From assembly GCA_040385525.1 (NCBI GenBank), contig JAZKHE010000004.1:1-64000 (forward strand): a stretch of DNA of 64,000 bases, read 5' to 3'. Below, piece after piece: positions 28,159-36,740 of this stretch. Origin of the DNA: JAZKHE01 sp040385525 (GTDB taxonomy: Bacteria > Bacteroidota > Bacteroidia > UBA4408). How positions within the stretch are numbered: position 1 is the first letter of the stretch; each line of letters starts with the position of its first letter. A program made the position numbers and the translations under genes. The notes under the pieces were generated by a model. The model ran no database searches. It saw only the letters and a program-made list of their open reading frames with translations, and was not told the origin of the DNA.

Positions 28159-28977
28159 ATGAATAACTTATCTAATTTACCAAAAATTAAAAACTTAGAC
28201 TCAAACAACTTTTTTTTATTAGCAGGACCATGCGTTGTTGAAAGCGACGAAATTGTTCTTGAAATTGCTGAGCGCGTAAAAAAATTAACTAGCGATTTTA
28301 AAATTCCTTATATTTTTAAAGCATCATATCGCAAAGCCAATCGCTCTCGTATCGATTCATTTACTGGAATTGGAGATGTTAAAGCCTTGGAACTTTTAGC
28401 AAAAGTGAAAGAAAAATACGATTTACCAATTGTTACCGATATTCACACCGCAGAAGAAGCTGCTTTGGCGGCACAATATGTTGATGTTCTTCAAATTCCT
28501 GCGTTTTTATGTCGTCAAACCGATTTATTAGTTGCTGCAGCTAAAACAGGGAAATATGTAAACATAAAAAAAGGTCAGTTTCTTTCTGCCGAATCTATGC
28601 AATTTGCCGTTACTAAAGTTAAAGAAAGTGGAAACAACAACGTAATGCTTACGGATAGAGGAACTATGTTTGGCTACAACGATTTAATTGTTGATTACCG
28701 TTCAATTCCTGAAATGCAAAAAAATAAAGTGCCAGTAATATTAGATGTAACACACTCGTTACAACAGCCTAACCAAAGTTCGGGTGTAACTGGCGGTAGA
28801 CCCGATTTAATTGAAACTATCGCAAAAGCAGGAATAGCAGTTGGAGCAGATGGTTTGTTTTTAGAAACACACCCAAATCCTGCTTTGGCAAAATCAGACG
28901 GAGCTAACATGTTACATTTAGATAATTTAGAAGCATTGCTAGAAAAACTAGTTAAAATTAGAAAAGCAATTTTGTAA
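28159..28977 (+). CDS. kdsA: 3-deoxy-8-phosphooctulonate synthase (KDO-8-phosphate synthase)
   Basis: Condenses phosphoenolpyruvate with arabinose-5-phosphate in Kdo and LPS core synthesis. 272 residues, with FKASYRKANRSRIDSF, IPAFLCRQTDLL, KKGQFLSAE, TDRGTMFGYN, DVTHSLQQPN and ETHPNPALAKSD, all family hallmarks. The N-terminal segment is AGPCVVES; a cysteine at this place marks the metal-dependent class (as in Aquifex), where E. coli has asparagine. The 3' end shares one base (TAATG) with the SDR gene, so the three genes here form one operon. Confidence 0.96.
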   Translation: MNNLSNLPKIKNLDSNNFFLLAGPCVVESDEIVLEIAERVKKLTSDFKIPYIFKASYRKANRSRIDSFTGIGDVKALELLAKVKEKYDLPIVTDIHTAEEAALAAQYVDVLQIPAFLCRQTDLLVAAAKTGKYVNIKKGQFLSAESMQFAVTKVKESGNNNVMLTDRGTMFGYNDLIVDYRSIPEMQKNKVPVILDVTHSLQQPNQSSGVTGGRPDLIETIAKAGIAVGADGLFLETHPNPALAKSDGANMLHLDNLEALLEKLVKIRKAIL

Positions 28978-29774
28978 TGAGTTCGTTTTTCAATAATAAA
29001 GTGGTTTGGGTAACAGGTGCAAGTTCTGGCATTGGTGAGGCTTTAGCGTATCAGTTATCGCAATTGGGAGCAAAAATTATTATTTCTGCACGTAGAGAAA
29101 ATGAATTAGAACGTGTTAAAAATAATTGCACAAATAAAGAAAATATTTTTGTGCTTCCACTCGATTTATTACAAAAAGAAACATTTAAATCTATAAGCGA
29201 AAAAGCAATTACAAAGTTTGGCAAAATTGATATTTTAGTGAATAATGGAGGGCAAAGTCAGCGATCTACTTCGTTAGAAACTACTGAAGAAATTGAACGC
29301 CAGTTAATGGAAATAAATTACTTTTCGCATGTGGCATTAAGCAAATTGGTACTGCCACAAATGATTAAAAATGGTTACGGACAAATCGTTGTAGTTAGCA
29401 GTATTGCTGGTAAGTTTGGTTTCTTTTTCAGATCAAGTTATTCGGCTGCCAAACATGCTTTGCATGGCTATTTTGAATCATTACGATTAGAAAATTTTAA
29501 AAATAATATTCATGTTTTGTTAGTTTGCCCAGGTAAAATAAAAACTAACGTTTCGTTAAATGCTGTAAGCACGAATGGCGAAAAACATGCTGTAATGGAT
29601 AAAAGTCATGAATCAGCTATGAGTGCCGAAAAATGCGCTGAAATTATGCTTAACGCAATGCAAAAACACAAAGAAGAAGTTTTTATTGGTGGAGGAGAAT
29701 TAAAAGCAGTTTGGATTAAAAGGATATTTCCTACTTTATTTGCGAAACTTATAAAAAAACAAAAACCTGAGTAA
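28977..29774 (+). CDS. SDR family oxidoreductase
   Basis: Classical short-chain dehydrogenase of 265 residues. Cofactor motif TGASSGIG at residues 14-21, NNGG at about 89-92 in place of the usual NNAG, catalytic Ser in VVSSIAGKFG and YSAAK as YxxxK. An Arg after the second strand (SARRENE) favours NADP(H). It sits between kdsA and an aminotransferase with TAATG junctions on both sides. Substrate unknown; relatives act on lipids and steroids as often as on small metabolites. Confidence 0.88.
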   Translation: MSSFFNNKVVWVTGASSGIGEALAYQLSQLGAKIIISARRENELERVKNNCTNKENIFVLPLDLLQKETFKSISEKAITKFGKIDILVNNGGQSQRSTSLETTEEIERQLMEINYFSHVALSKLVLPQMIKNGYGQIVVVSSIAGKFGFFFRSSYSAAKHALHGYFESLRLENFKNNIHVLLVCPGKIKTNVSLNAVSTNGEKHAVMDKSHESAMSAEKCAEIMLNAMQKHKEEVFIGGGELKAVWIKRIFPTLFAKLIKKQKPE

Positions 29775-30952
29775 TGCTAAGTCAGCGACAACTTTTTTTA
29801 AACCACTTAGCACAAACAAGCCCCGCTCCTATTGGCTTAGAAATAGAAAGAGCCGAAGGGGTTTATCTTTTTGATGTGGAAGGCAAAAAATACATTGATT
29901 TAATTTCAGGAATTTCGGTAAGTAATGTTGGGCATTGTCATCCAAAAGTATCAGCAGCTATTTCGCAACAAAGCACAAAATATATGCACCTTATGGTGTA
30001 TGGCGAGTACATCCAATCGCCACAAGTTGAACTAGCCAAAAAGTTAAGCGAAAATTTACCAGCAAATTTAAACTCGTGTTACTTTACAAATTCGGGGAGT
30101 GAAGCCATTGAAGGCGCACTGAAATTAGCTAAAAGATACACCAAACGCACAAAAATAATTTCTTGCAAAAATGCATACCACGGCAGCACTCAAGGCGCAT
30201 TAAGCATAATGGGAAACGAATATTTTAAACAATCGTTTCGTCCGTTGTTACCAGAAATTTACTACATAGAATTTAATAATTTTAACGATTTAAATTTAAT
30301 TACCGAAGAAACAGCTTGCGTTGTAATTGAAACCATACAAGGCGAAGCAGGTGTTATTGTTCCGCAAAACGATTATTTAAAAGCTGTTGCCGCACAATGT
30401 AAAAAAACAGGAACACTTTTAATTTTAGATGAAATACAATGTGGATTTGGACGAACTGGAAAATTATTTGCATTTGAGCATTTTGGAATAACACCAGATA
30501 TTTTGTGTTTAGCAAAAGGCATGGGTGGTGGAATGCCAATTGGCACTTTTATTTCGAGCAAAGAAATTATGGACTGCTTAACCAATAATCCGGTATTGGG
30601 ACACATTACTACATTTGGCGGAAACGCAGTTTGTTGTGCAGCTTCGTTAGCAACGCTGAATGTAATTTTAGATGAGAAATTGATTGATGAAGTAGAAGAA
30701 AAAGAAAAACTTTTTAGAAAACTTTTGCAACATCCTAAAATAAAAGAAGTGCGCGGAAAAGGATTGTTATTGGCTGTGCAATTACAAAATGTCGAACAAA
30801 ATTTTGCTTCTATTGAAATGTGTATTAAAAACGGAGTTATAACCGATTGGTTTTTGTTTAACGATAGCAGTATGCGCATTGCGCCACCTCTAACAATTAG
30901 TAAACAAGAAATTGAAATGGCTTGTGAAGTTATTTTTAAAACGTTGGAGTAA
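29774..30952 (+). CDS. Class III PLP-dependent aminotransferase
   Basis: 392 residues, related to acetylornithine and ornithine aminotransferases. The PLP site is LILDEIQCGFGRTGKLFAFE (Asp that binds the pyridine nitrogen) and LCLAKGMGGGMPIGTFI (Schiff-base lysine). YFTNSGSEAIEGALKLAKRY binds the phosphate. The substrate cannot be fixed: no arginine-synthesis genes lie nearby, and the coupling to kdsA and an SDR gives no firm lead. It is the last gene of the three-gene operon. Confidence 0.9.
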   Translation: MLSQRQLFLNHLAQTSPAPIGLEIERAEGVYLFDVEGKKYIDLISGISVSNVGHCHPKVSAAISQQSTKYMHLMVYGEYIQSPQVELAKKLSENLPANLNSCYFTNSGSEAIEGALKLAKRYTKRTKIISCKNAYHGSTQGALSIMGNEYFKQSFRPLLPEIYYIEFNNFNDLNLITEETACVVIETIQGEAGVIVPQNDYLKAVAAQCKKTGTLLILDEIQCGFGRTGKLFAFEHFGITPDILCLAKGMGGGMPIGTFISSKEIMDCLTNNPVLGHITTFGGNAVCCAASLATLNVILDEKLIDEVEEKEKLFRKLLQHPKIKEVRGKGLLLAVQLQNVEQNFASIEMCIKNGVITDWFLFNDSSMRIAPPLTISKQEIEMACEVIFKTLE

Positions 30953-30992
30953 TTAAATTTAAAAACATTTATGAATAACTTTAATATGTTTT

Positions 30993-31481
30993 ATGAATAA
31001 AACTCTTATATTTTTAATTATTTCATTTACTTTTTACTCAATAATTTACGCTCAGAAAAACCATGGTAAATTTATTATTAAGGGATCTGTAGTGGCTAAA
31101 AACTGTGAGATTAAAGATTCTAAAGTTGATTTTTTACTTTATAAAAATGGAAATCTCGAAAAAAGAATAAAAAAAAGTTCAAACAAAAAAATCAAATTTA
31201 TTTTAGATTATCAAAATGAATATATTTTAAAAATAGAGAAAAATGGATATATATCTAAATCAATTATATTTGATACTAATATTGATGAAAACAAAATCAG
31301 AGAAGGTTTTGAGCCATATCCTTTTAAAATATTTTTATGCAAACAAACAATTGATTCAATAAAAGAATATCCGAAACCTGTTGTACTAATAAGATTTCTC
31401 GAAGACAAAGATGTATTTGATTTTGATAATTTATACTATTTAAATCGTCAAAAAGAATTTGAGGAAATAAAGTGCGATTAA
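30993..31481 (+). CDS. Exported small protein with carboxypeptidase-regulatory-like fold
   Basis: 162 residues, with a signal peptide (MNKTLIFLIISFTFYSIIYA). The body reads as a single beta-sandwich like the regulatory-type domains found in PorE-like and other OmpA-family proteins of this phylum: KGSVVAKNCEIKDSKVDFLLYKNG, then EYILKIEKNGYISKSIIFDTN. It looks like that domain on its own, without an OmpA or TPR part, so it may be a truncated relative or a free-standing module. Function unknown. A hairpin terminator follows. Confidence 0.68.
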   Translation: MNKTLIFLIISFTFYSIIYAQKNHGKFIIKGSVVAKNCEIKDSKVDFLLYKNGNLEKRIKKSSNKKIKFILDYQNEYILKIEKNGYISKSIIFDTNIDENKIREGFEPYPFKIFLCKQTIDSIKEYPKPVVLIRFLEDKDVFDFDNLYYLNRQKEFEEIKCD

Positions 31482-31505
31482 CTTTAAATTGAAGTCATCT
31501 ATTCT

Positions 31506-31534
31506 AGCTCAAGCTTCCTCTTGGGCTTTTTTTT
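31506..31534 (+). terminator. Terminator after the small exported protein; hairpin repeat family copy 3
   Basis: AGCTCAAG...CTTGGGCT stem (one G-U pair) followed by eight T residues, 25 bp after the stop. The stem matches the dispersed hairpins at 9146 and 10098. Confidence 0.75.
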
Positions 31535-31577
31535 AGCATTGCAACCAAATTAAAAGCGAGGTAAATATTGGCTTGGT

Positions 31578-31741
31578 AGACTGCTTCGTTCCTGGCAGAT
31601 TTAATTTGCGAGGCATGAAGCAAACTAATGAGCAAAACATTTCATTTTCAAGAGTAAGCTTTGGCACTATAAAACCCAATAACAAGTAGAACGAGAATGT
31701 TGTAATTACTAAAATTGTTAGACTGCTTTGTACCTCGCAGA
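31578..31741. repeat. Two copies of a degenerate intergenic repeat
   Basis: The 317-bp gene-free gap holds AGACTGCTTCGTTCCTGGCA at 31578 and AGACTGCTTTGTACCTCGCA at 31720. A third copy is at 47379-47400. Between them GCGAGGCATGAAGCAAAC is a degraded inverted copy of the first. No coding potential is seen here; these look like remnants of small non-coding repeats. Confidence 0.55.
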
Positions 31742-31750
31742 TTATTAAAA

Positions 31751-31778
31751 AAAAATGCCCGATTGCTCGGGCATTTTT
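31751..31778 (-). terminator. Terminator of the 1640-residue T9SS gene
   Basis: Perfect 12-bp arms AAAAATGCCCGA / TCGGGCATTTTT with loop TTGC, 20 bp after the stop; symmetrical enough to act in both directions. Confidence 0.88.
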
Positions 31779-31798
31779 AGGTTTTAGTATTTCAATTA

Positions 31799-34700
31799 TT
31801 ATTTTGCGATAATTAATCGTTTTGTTTTGTTGTTAATGTTTACCATGTAAATTCCGTTTTCTAAAACAGAAACATCTACTTTATCTGCATTTTTCACTTC
31901 CATTACTTTTGCTCCAATTGCATTGTAAATAGTTGCGTCTGTAGCTTTAGTAAAGTTTAAAATGTTTCCATTATTTGGATTTGGATAAATTGAAATTGAA
32001 TTATTTGCATTTATTTCTTCGATAGATACAGTAGCAGTTCCAGTAAAGTTAATTGTGTAAACACCTTCGTTAGCGTCGTTGTTGTTTATTGTAATTCCGC
32101 CAACAAAAGCACCTTCTGAAGTAGTACTAAATCTAACAGTAAAAGTTGCTGTAGAACTAGCGGCAACACTTGTAGGCATTGTTCCAACTAAACTATATGC
32201 ACTACCTGTAATACTATGAGAAGCAATATTTAAAACGGCATTCCCAGTATTTTCGATTGTAAACACAACATCAATTTCTGTTTGACTTGCATCTAAAGCA
32301 ATATCACCAAACGCATAAGTATCACCACTTGCAATAGAAGTTGTAGCTTGTTTTACATTAATTTCTGGTGCAGTTACTGTACTTGTAGAAACAACTGTTG
32401 CACTTACATTTACTAAATAAGGATTTTCGCTTGCATCATCATTACTGAATGAAAACGCTCCTGTAATTGCACCAACAAAAGTTGCTGCTAATGTAACTGT
32501 GAATGTAGAAGATTGACCAGCTAAAATAGTTGCAGGTAAAGCAAAGCTCGAGCTATAAGAAAAATCAGAACTTCCTGTAAACGAATAGGTACTAAGCGTT
32601 AGCGAAGCTGTTCCTGTATTTTGAACTGTAAAGGTTACTAAGTTAGTTGTACCTTGATTTACAGAACCAAAACTATGTGTTGCTCCAGTTAAAAAGTTAG
32701 CGCCGTTTTGTGTTAAATTAATTTCTGGAGTAGTTGTAGATGCAACACCAGTATAACTTAAAACATAAGCAGGTTCGTTACTATCATTACTATCAAAAGT
32801 TATACTTCCGTTGTACGTTCCAACAGCAGTTGGAGCAAACGTAACAGAGAAAGTAGCTGTGTTACCCGCTGCAATTGTTAATGGAATTGGGAATGTAGAT
32901 GTAGTTGTAAACTCTGCAGCACCAGCATCTGTAGAATTACTAATATTTAAATCGGCATTACCCGTATTTTGTATAGTAAATATTACTACGTTACTAGAAC
33001 TTACAGCTGCTGTTCCAAAATTATAAGTAGAACCTGACAAGTATGTAGTTGCAGATTGAACAATGTTAATTTCTGGAGCTGGTGCACAACTTCCTTTTAA
33101 CTTAACATCATCAATTCTATATTGAACTGTAGTTGAAGTATTTGTAAATCTAATTCTTAAGTTAGCTGCTTGCGGAATTGTACCACTTGCATTAACATAA
33201 TTCCAGCCTGTACCTGTTGGTAAAGCAGGGAAAGTTAAAGCAGTATAGTTAGTTCCATCAGAACTTACCTCAACCAATAATTCAGAACCATTCGCTCCAG
33301 ACACAGATTTTAAAACACCAAACGATAAGCTTAAACCTGTACAAGAACTCGTATTAATGTTTGAAATTTCAATGTTTTTTGTTCCTCCAGTAGTTAAAAA
33401 AGTATTTCCACTTCCTGATGCTCCAGTATACCCTGTTGAAGCAGAAGTTGTTCTAACATCACCTGTTCCTGTAAACGTAAGTGTTGGGTTAGACCAACCA
33501 GTGTATGATGCTATAACTGTTGTAGCTGCAGGCGTTCCAAAAGTTTCAGTAAATATTGCTGGCATTGCAACAGTTGCTATTCCAGTTAATGAAACCGTTA
33601 AACTTGACTCATCGGCATCGTTACTTGAAATGGTTACGTTTGCTGTAAATGTACCAGTAGTAGTTGGTGAAAAACGAACAGTATAAGTTGCTGAATTACC
33701 TGCTGTAATTGTAGTTGGCGAAGTTCCTGTAATTGAATATGGAGCAGTTGTTGAAGTAGATAAAACTAAATCAGCATTTCCTGTATTTTGCACAACGTAA
33801 GTTAAGTCAGCTGTTGTGTTTTCTTCAATCGATCCAAAATTTAAAGATGTTGTAACAACATTTATTTCTGGTGCTGGTGCGTTTTGTGCAACTCCAGTGT
33901 AACTTACAATATAAGTTGCTTCGTCGGCATCGTCGCTAGTAAAACTAACGCTTCCGTTATATGTGCCAGCAACTGTTGGTTGAAAAGTAACAGAATATGT
34001 TGCTGTGTTACCTGCGGAAATTGTTAATGGAATTGGATATGTTGATGTAACATCAAATTCAGAACCATTATTTGAAGTATTGCTAATATTCAAATCTGCT
34101 GTACCCGTGTTTTCTATTGTAAATACTACAGTATTGCTAGTTAATATAGTAGTATTAGAAAAATTATAATTGCTACCAGTTAAATAATTTGTAGATGATT
34201 GTTTAATATTAATTTCTGGAGCAACAGCATTAACAATGCTCGAAATATTTAACACATAAGGATTTTCGTCAGCATCATTATTGTTAACAGTTAATACTTC
34301 AGTATAAGTTCCCGCTACAGTTGGAGAATAAACCACTGTAACCGTAAAAATACCACCAGCAGCAACTGTTGTAGGTATAGCATCAGAAATAACTGTATAT
34401 GCTGCTCCACCCGTAAATGTAGCAGTTGTTAAATTTAAAGTTGCAGTTCCAGTATTTTGAATTGAAAAAGTTAAAACGTTTGTTGAACCTGTGTTTACAG
34501 TTCCAAAATTATAAGTAGAACCATTTAAATAAGAAGTTGCTCCTTGTATAAAATTAATTTCTGGTGCAGGCGGACAAACACCTTTTAATTGCAGATCATC
34601 AATTCTAAATTGCGAAAGAGTTGAAGTATTTGTAAAACGTATTCTTAAGTTAGCCGCTTGAGGAATTGTACCACTTGCAGTTCTGTAGTACCAACCCACA

Positions 34701-36721
34701 GTACCCGCACCTGTTGGTAATGGATCAAAAGTTAAAGCTGTATAATTAGTTCCATCTGAACTAACCTCAACAGCTAGAGTGCTTCCGTCAGCAGTTGTTG
34801 CGCTTTTATAAACTCCAAAAGAAAGTGTAAAACTTGAACACGTAGAAGTATTAACATTTGAAATTTCGATATTTCTACCAGCAACATTAGTTAAAAATGC
34901 GTTACCAGACCCTGTAGCTCCAAAGTATGTATTTGAAACTGTTGTTGCTCTAATATCTCCAGAACCACTAAAAGTTAAACCAGTTGATGACCAACCTGTA
35001 TAAGTAGCTATTGCAGAAGTTCCCCCAGGATTACCGAAGTTTTCAGTAAAAATTGCTGGAGTTCCTAAAACAGAAACACCTGTTAAGTTTACTACATACG
35101 AACCTTCGTTTGCATCGTTATTAGTTAACGTTACAGAGCCTGTAAACGTACCTAATGCAGTTGGAGCAAAACGAAGTGTGAACGATGCAACAGAAGAAGC
35201 TGCAACACTTGTTGGCATTGCGCCAATTAATGAATAGTCTGTACCAGTAATTGAATACGTAGAAATTGATAAAGTTGCATTACCTGTATTTTCAATTGTA
35301 AATACTGCATCGGTAAACCAGTTTTGGTCTGTATTGCTATACGAATAAGTTGAACCATTTGTATAACTAGTTGTACTTTGAACAATATTTATTTCTGGAG
35401 TTAATGCAGCTGCACCAATACCTGTAATATTAAATAGATATGGATTTTCGTCAGCATCATCGCTACTTAAAGAAAGAACACCAGTAAAAGTTCCTGCAGT
35501 TGTTGGAGTAAACTCTACTGAAAACGTTAAAACATCGCCAGCTGCAACAGTAGCAGGAATTGGCGCTCCGTTTACTACGTATTCTGAACCACCCGTAAAT
35601 GAAGCAGTTGTTAAATTTAATGGCGCTATTCCTAAATTTTGAACAGCAAATGTTGTTACAACTGTTGTAGAAGTAACTACTGTGCCAAAATTATACGTCG
35701 AATTATTTAAATAATTTGTAGCTCCGCTTATTATATTTATTTCTGGCGCCGGAACATTCCCCACACCTGTAACATTAAACAAATAAGGGTTTTCATCTGT
35801 ATCATCACTTGATATAGAAAGAACTCCAGTAAAAGTTCCTGCAGATGTTGGCGTAAACTCAACTGAGAAAGTTAAAACACCACCAGCTGCTATTGTTGCA
35901 GGAATTGGAGCTCCATTAACTATATACTCTGAGCCACCAGTAAACGAAGCGGTTGTTAAATTTAATGTTGCTAAACCTAAATTTTGAACTGCAAATGTTG
36001 TAACTACTGTTGTTGAAGTAACTACCGTACCAAAACTGTAAGTTGAATTGTTTAAATAATTTGTTGAACCACTAGCGATATTAATTTCTGGTGCAGAAAC
36101 GGTAGATGTTGCAGAAAACTTTATGTTATCAAATCTATTATTTCCCGTTGCTGATGATGCTCCACTTACAGTTAGTTTTACATAAACATTAGCCTGATTA
36201 TCTAAAGCTGTTACACTTGAAAAATCAACACTTTGAGAACTATATGTTGTAACATTTCTACCGCTAATAGTTGTAAATGTTGTAAAAGTTGTACCATCTG
36301 TGCTATACGCCCAATCATGTGTTGTAAAGCCAGTTGCCGTTCCTCTAGTGTCGTAATTTAAAATTAAGTTTTCGTAATTGGTAGTTGATAATTTAAATAC
36401 AATACTTTTTCCGTTATAAGCGCTTAATACATTAACTAAAGATAAAGCACCTGTAGTTGTTGTAACACTACACAAACTTGTAGAAGGAATAACTCCGCCA
36501 AAAAAAACTTTACTTGTTGCATCAGTCCAGTTATCTGAGCCATTAGTACCATCGGCATAAACTGTGGCTGTACTAATCATTCCACACTCACTAGTAATAC
36601 TGCTAGGTGCATTTCCTGACGTTGTTGGAAATGTCCAGCCTGCTAATACATCTTGTGCCTGCGCATTATTTAAAAACACAACAGATACTGTTAGCAATAA
36701 AAATAAGTAGATTTTTTTCAT
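31799..36721 (-). CDS. Giant T9SS surface protein with nine HYDIN-like (choice-of-anchor D) repeats
   Basis: 1640-residue secreted protein. Signal peptide 1-22 (ends AQAQ) and an N-terminal beta-domain of about 190 residues. Nine repeats of about 100-115 residues follow, each opening with PEIN(I/V/F/L) and ending DADENPYxxNITG: the ASPM/SPD-2/Hydin type of Ig fold. Two inserts of about 140 residues (FTENFGNPGGTSAIATY and FTETFGTPAATTVIASY) interrupt the array after repeats 3 and 6. A type A T9SS sorting domain closes it (ISIYPNPNNGN...NGIYMVNINNKTKRLIIAK). Repeats 1 and 2 are almost identical. Likely a surface adhesin or stalk; no enzyme motif is seen. It starts 19 bp after the upstream T9SS gene. 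Confidence 0.88.
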   Translation of the reverse strand: MKKIYLFLLLTVSVVFLNNAQAQDVLAGWTFPTTSGNAPSSITSECGMISTATVYADGTNGSDNWTDATSKVFFGGVIPSTSLCSVTTTTGALSLVNVLSAYNGKSIVFKLSTTNYENLILNYDTRGTATGFTTHDWAYSTDGTTFTTFTTISGRNVTTYSSQSVDFSSVTALDNQANVYVKLTVSGASSATGNNRFDNIKFSATSTVSAPEINIASGSTNYLNNSTYSFGTVVTSTTVVTTFAVQNLGLATLNLTTASFTGGSEYIVNGAPIPATIAAGGVLTFSVEFTPTSAGTFTGVLSISSDDTDENPYLFNVTGVGNVPAPEINIISGATNYLNNSTYNFGTVVTSTTVVTTFAVQNLGIAPLNLTTASFTGGSEYVVNGAPIPATVAAGDVLTFSVEFTPTTAGTFTGVLSLSSDDADENPYLFNITGIGAAALTPEINIVQSTTSYTNGSTYSYSNTDQNWFTDAVFTIENTGNATLSISTYSITGTDYSLIGAMPTSVAASSVASFTLRFAPTALGTFTGSVTLTNNDANEGSYVVNLTGVSVLGTPAIFTENFGNPGGTSAIATYTGWSSTGLTFSGSGDIRATTVSNTYFGATGSGNAFLTNVAGRNIEISNVNTSTCSSFTLSFGVYKSATTADGSTLAVEVSSDGTNYTALTFDPLPTGAGTVGWYYRTASGTIPQAANLRIRFTNTSTLSQFRIDDLQLKGVCPPAPEINFIQGATSYLNGSTYNFGTVNTGSTNVLTFSIQNTGTATLNLTTATFTGGAAYTVISDAIPTTVAAGGIFTVTVVYSPTVAGTYTEVLTVNNNDADENPYVLNISSIVNAVAPEINIKQSSTNYLTGSNYNFSNTTILTSNTVVFTIENTGTADLNISNTSNNGSEFDVTSTYPIPLTISAGNTATYSVTFQPTVAGTYNGSVSFTSDDADEATYIVSYTGVAQNAPAPEINVVTTSLNFGSIEENTTADLTYVVQNTGNADLVLSTSTTAPYSITGTSPTTITAGNSATYTVRFSPTTTGTFTANVTISSNDADESSLTVSLTGIATVAMPAIFTETFGTPAATTVIASYTGWSNPTLTFTGTGDVRTTSASTGYTGASGSGNTFLTTGGTKNIEISNINTSSCTGLSLSFGVLKSVSGANGSELLVEVSSDGTNYTALTFPALPTGTGWNYVNASGTIPQAANLRIRFTNTSTTVQYRIDDVKLKGSCAPAPEINIVQSATTYLSGSTYNFGTAAVSSSNVVIFTIQNTGNADLNISNSTDAGAAEFTTTSTFPIPLTIAAGNTATFSVTFAPTAVGTYNGSITFDSNDSNEPAYVLSYTGVASTTTPEINLTQNGANFLTGATHSFGSVNQGTTNLVTFTVQNTGTASLTLSTYSFTGSSDFSYSSSFALPATILAGQSSTFTVTLAATFVGAITGAFSFSNDDASENPYLVNVSATVVSTSTVTAPEINVKQATTSIASGDTYAFGDIALDASQTEIDVVFTIENTGNAVLNIASHSITGSAYSLVGTMPTSVAASSTATFTVRFSTTSEGAFVGGITINNNDANEGVYTINFTGTATVSIEEINANNSISIYPNPNNGNILNFTKATDATIYNAIGAKVMEVKNADKVDVSVLENGIYMVNINNKTKRLIIAK

Positions 36722-36740
36722 TTTATAATTTAATTTTAAT

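Noticed and set aside
32811..33686. Long open frames on the plus strand opposite the HYDIN-like repeats
   Set aside because: They appear only because the Ser/Thr/Val-rich repeats on the minus strand avoid stops in the opposite frame; they have no start context, no promoter and no recognisable domain.
31799..36721. CRISPR-like or satellite repeat array
   Set aside because: The repeat unit is about 330 bp, lies inside one coding frame and encodes Ig-like domains; there are no short identical repeats with unique spacers.
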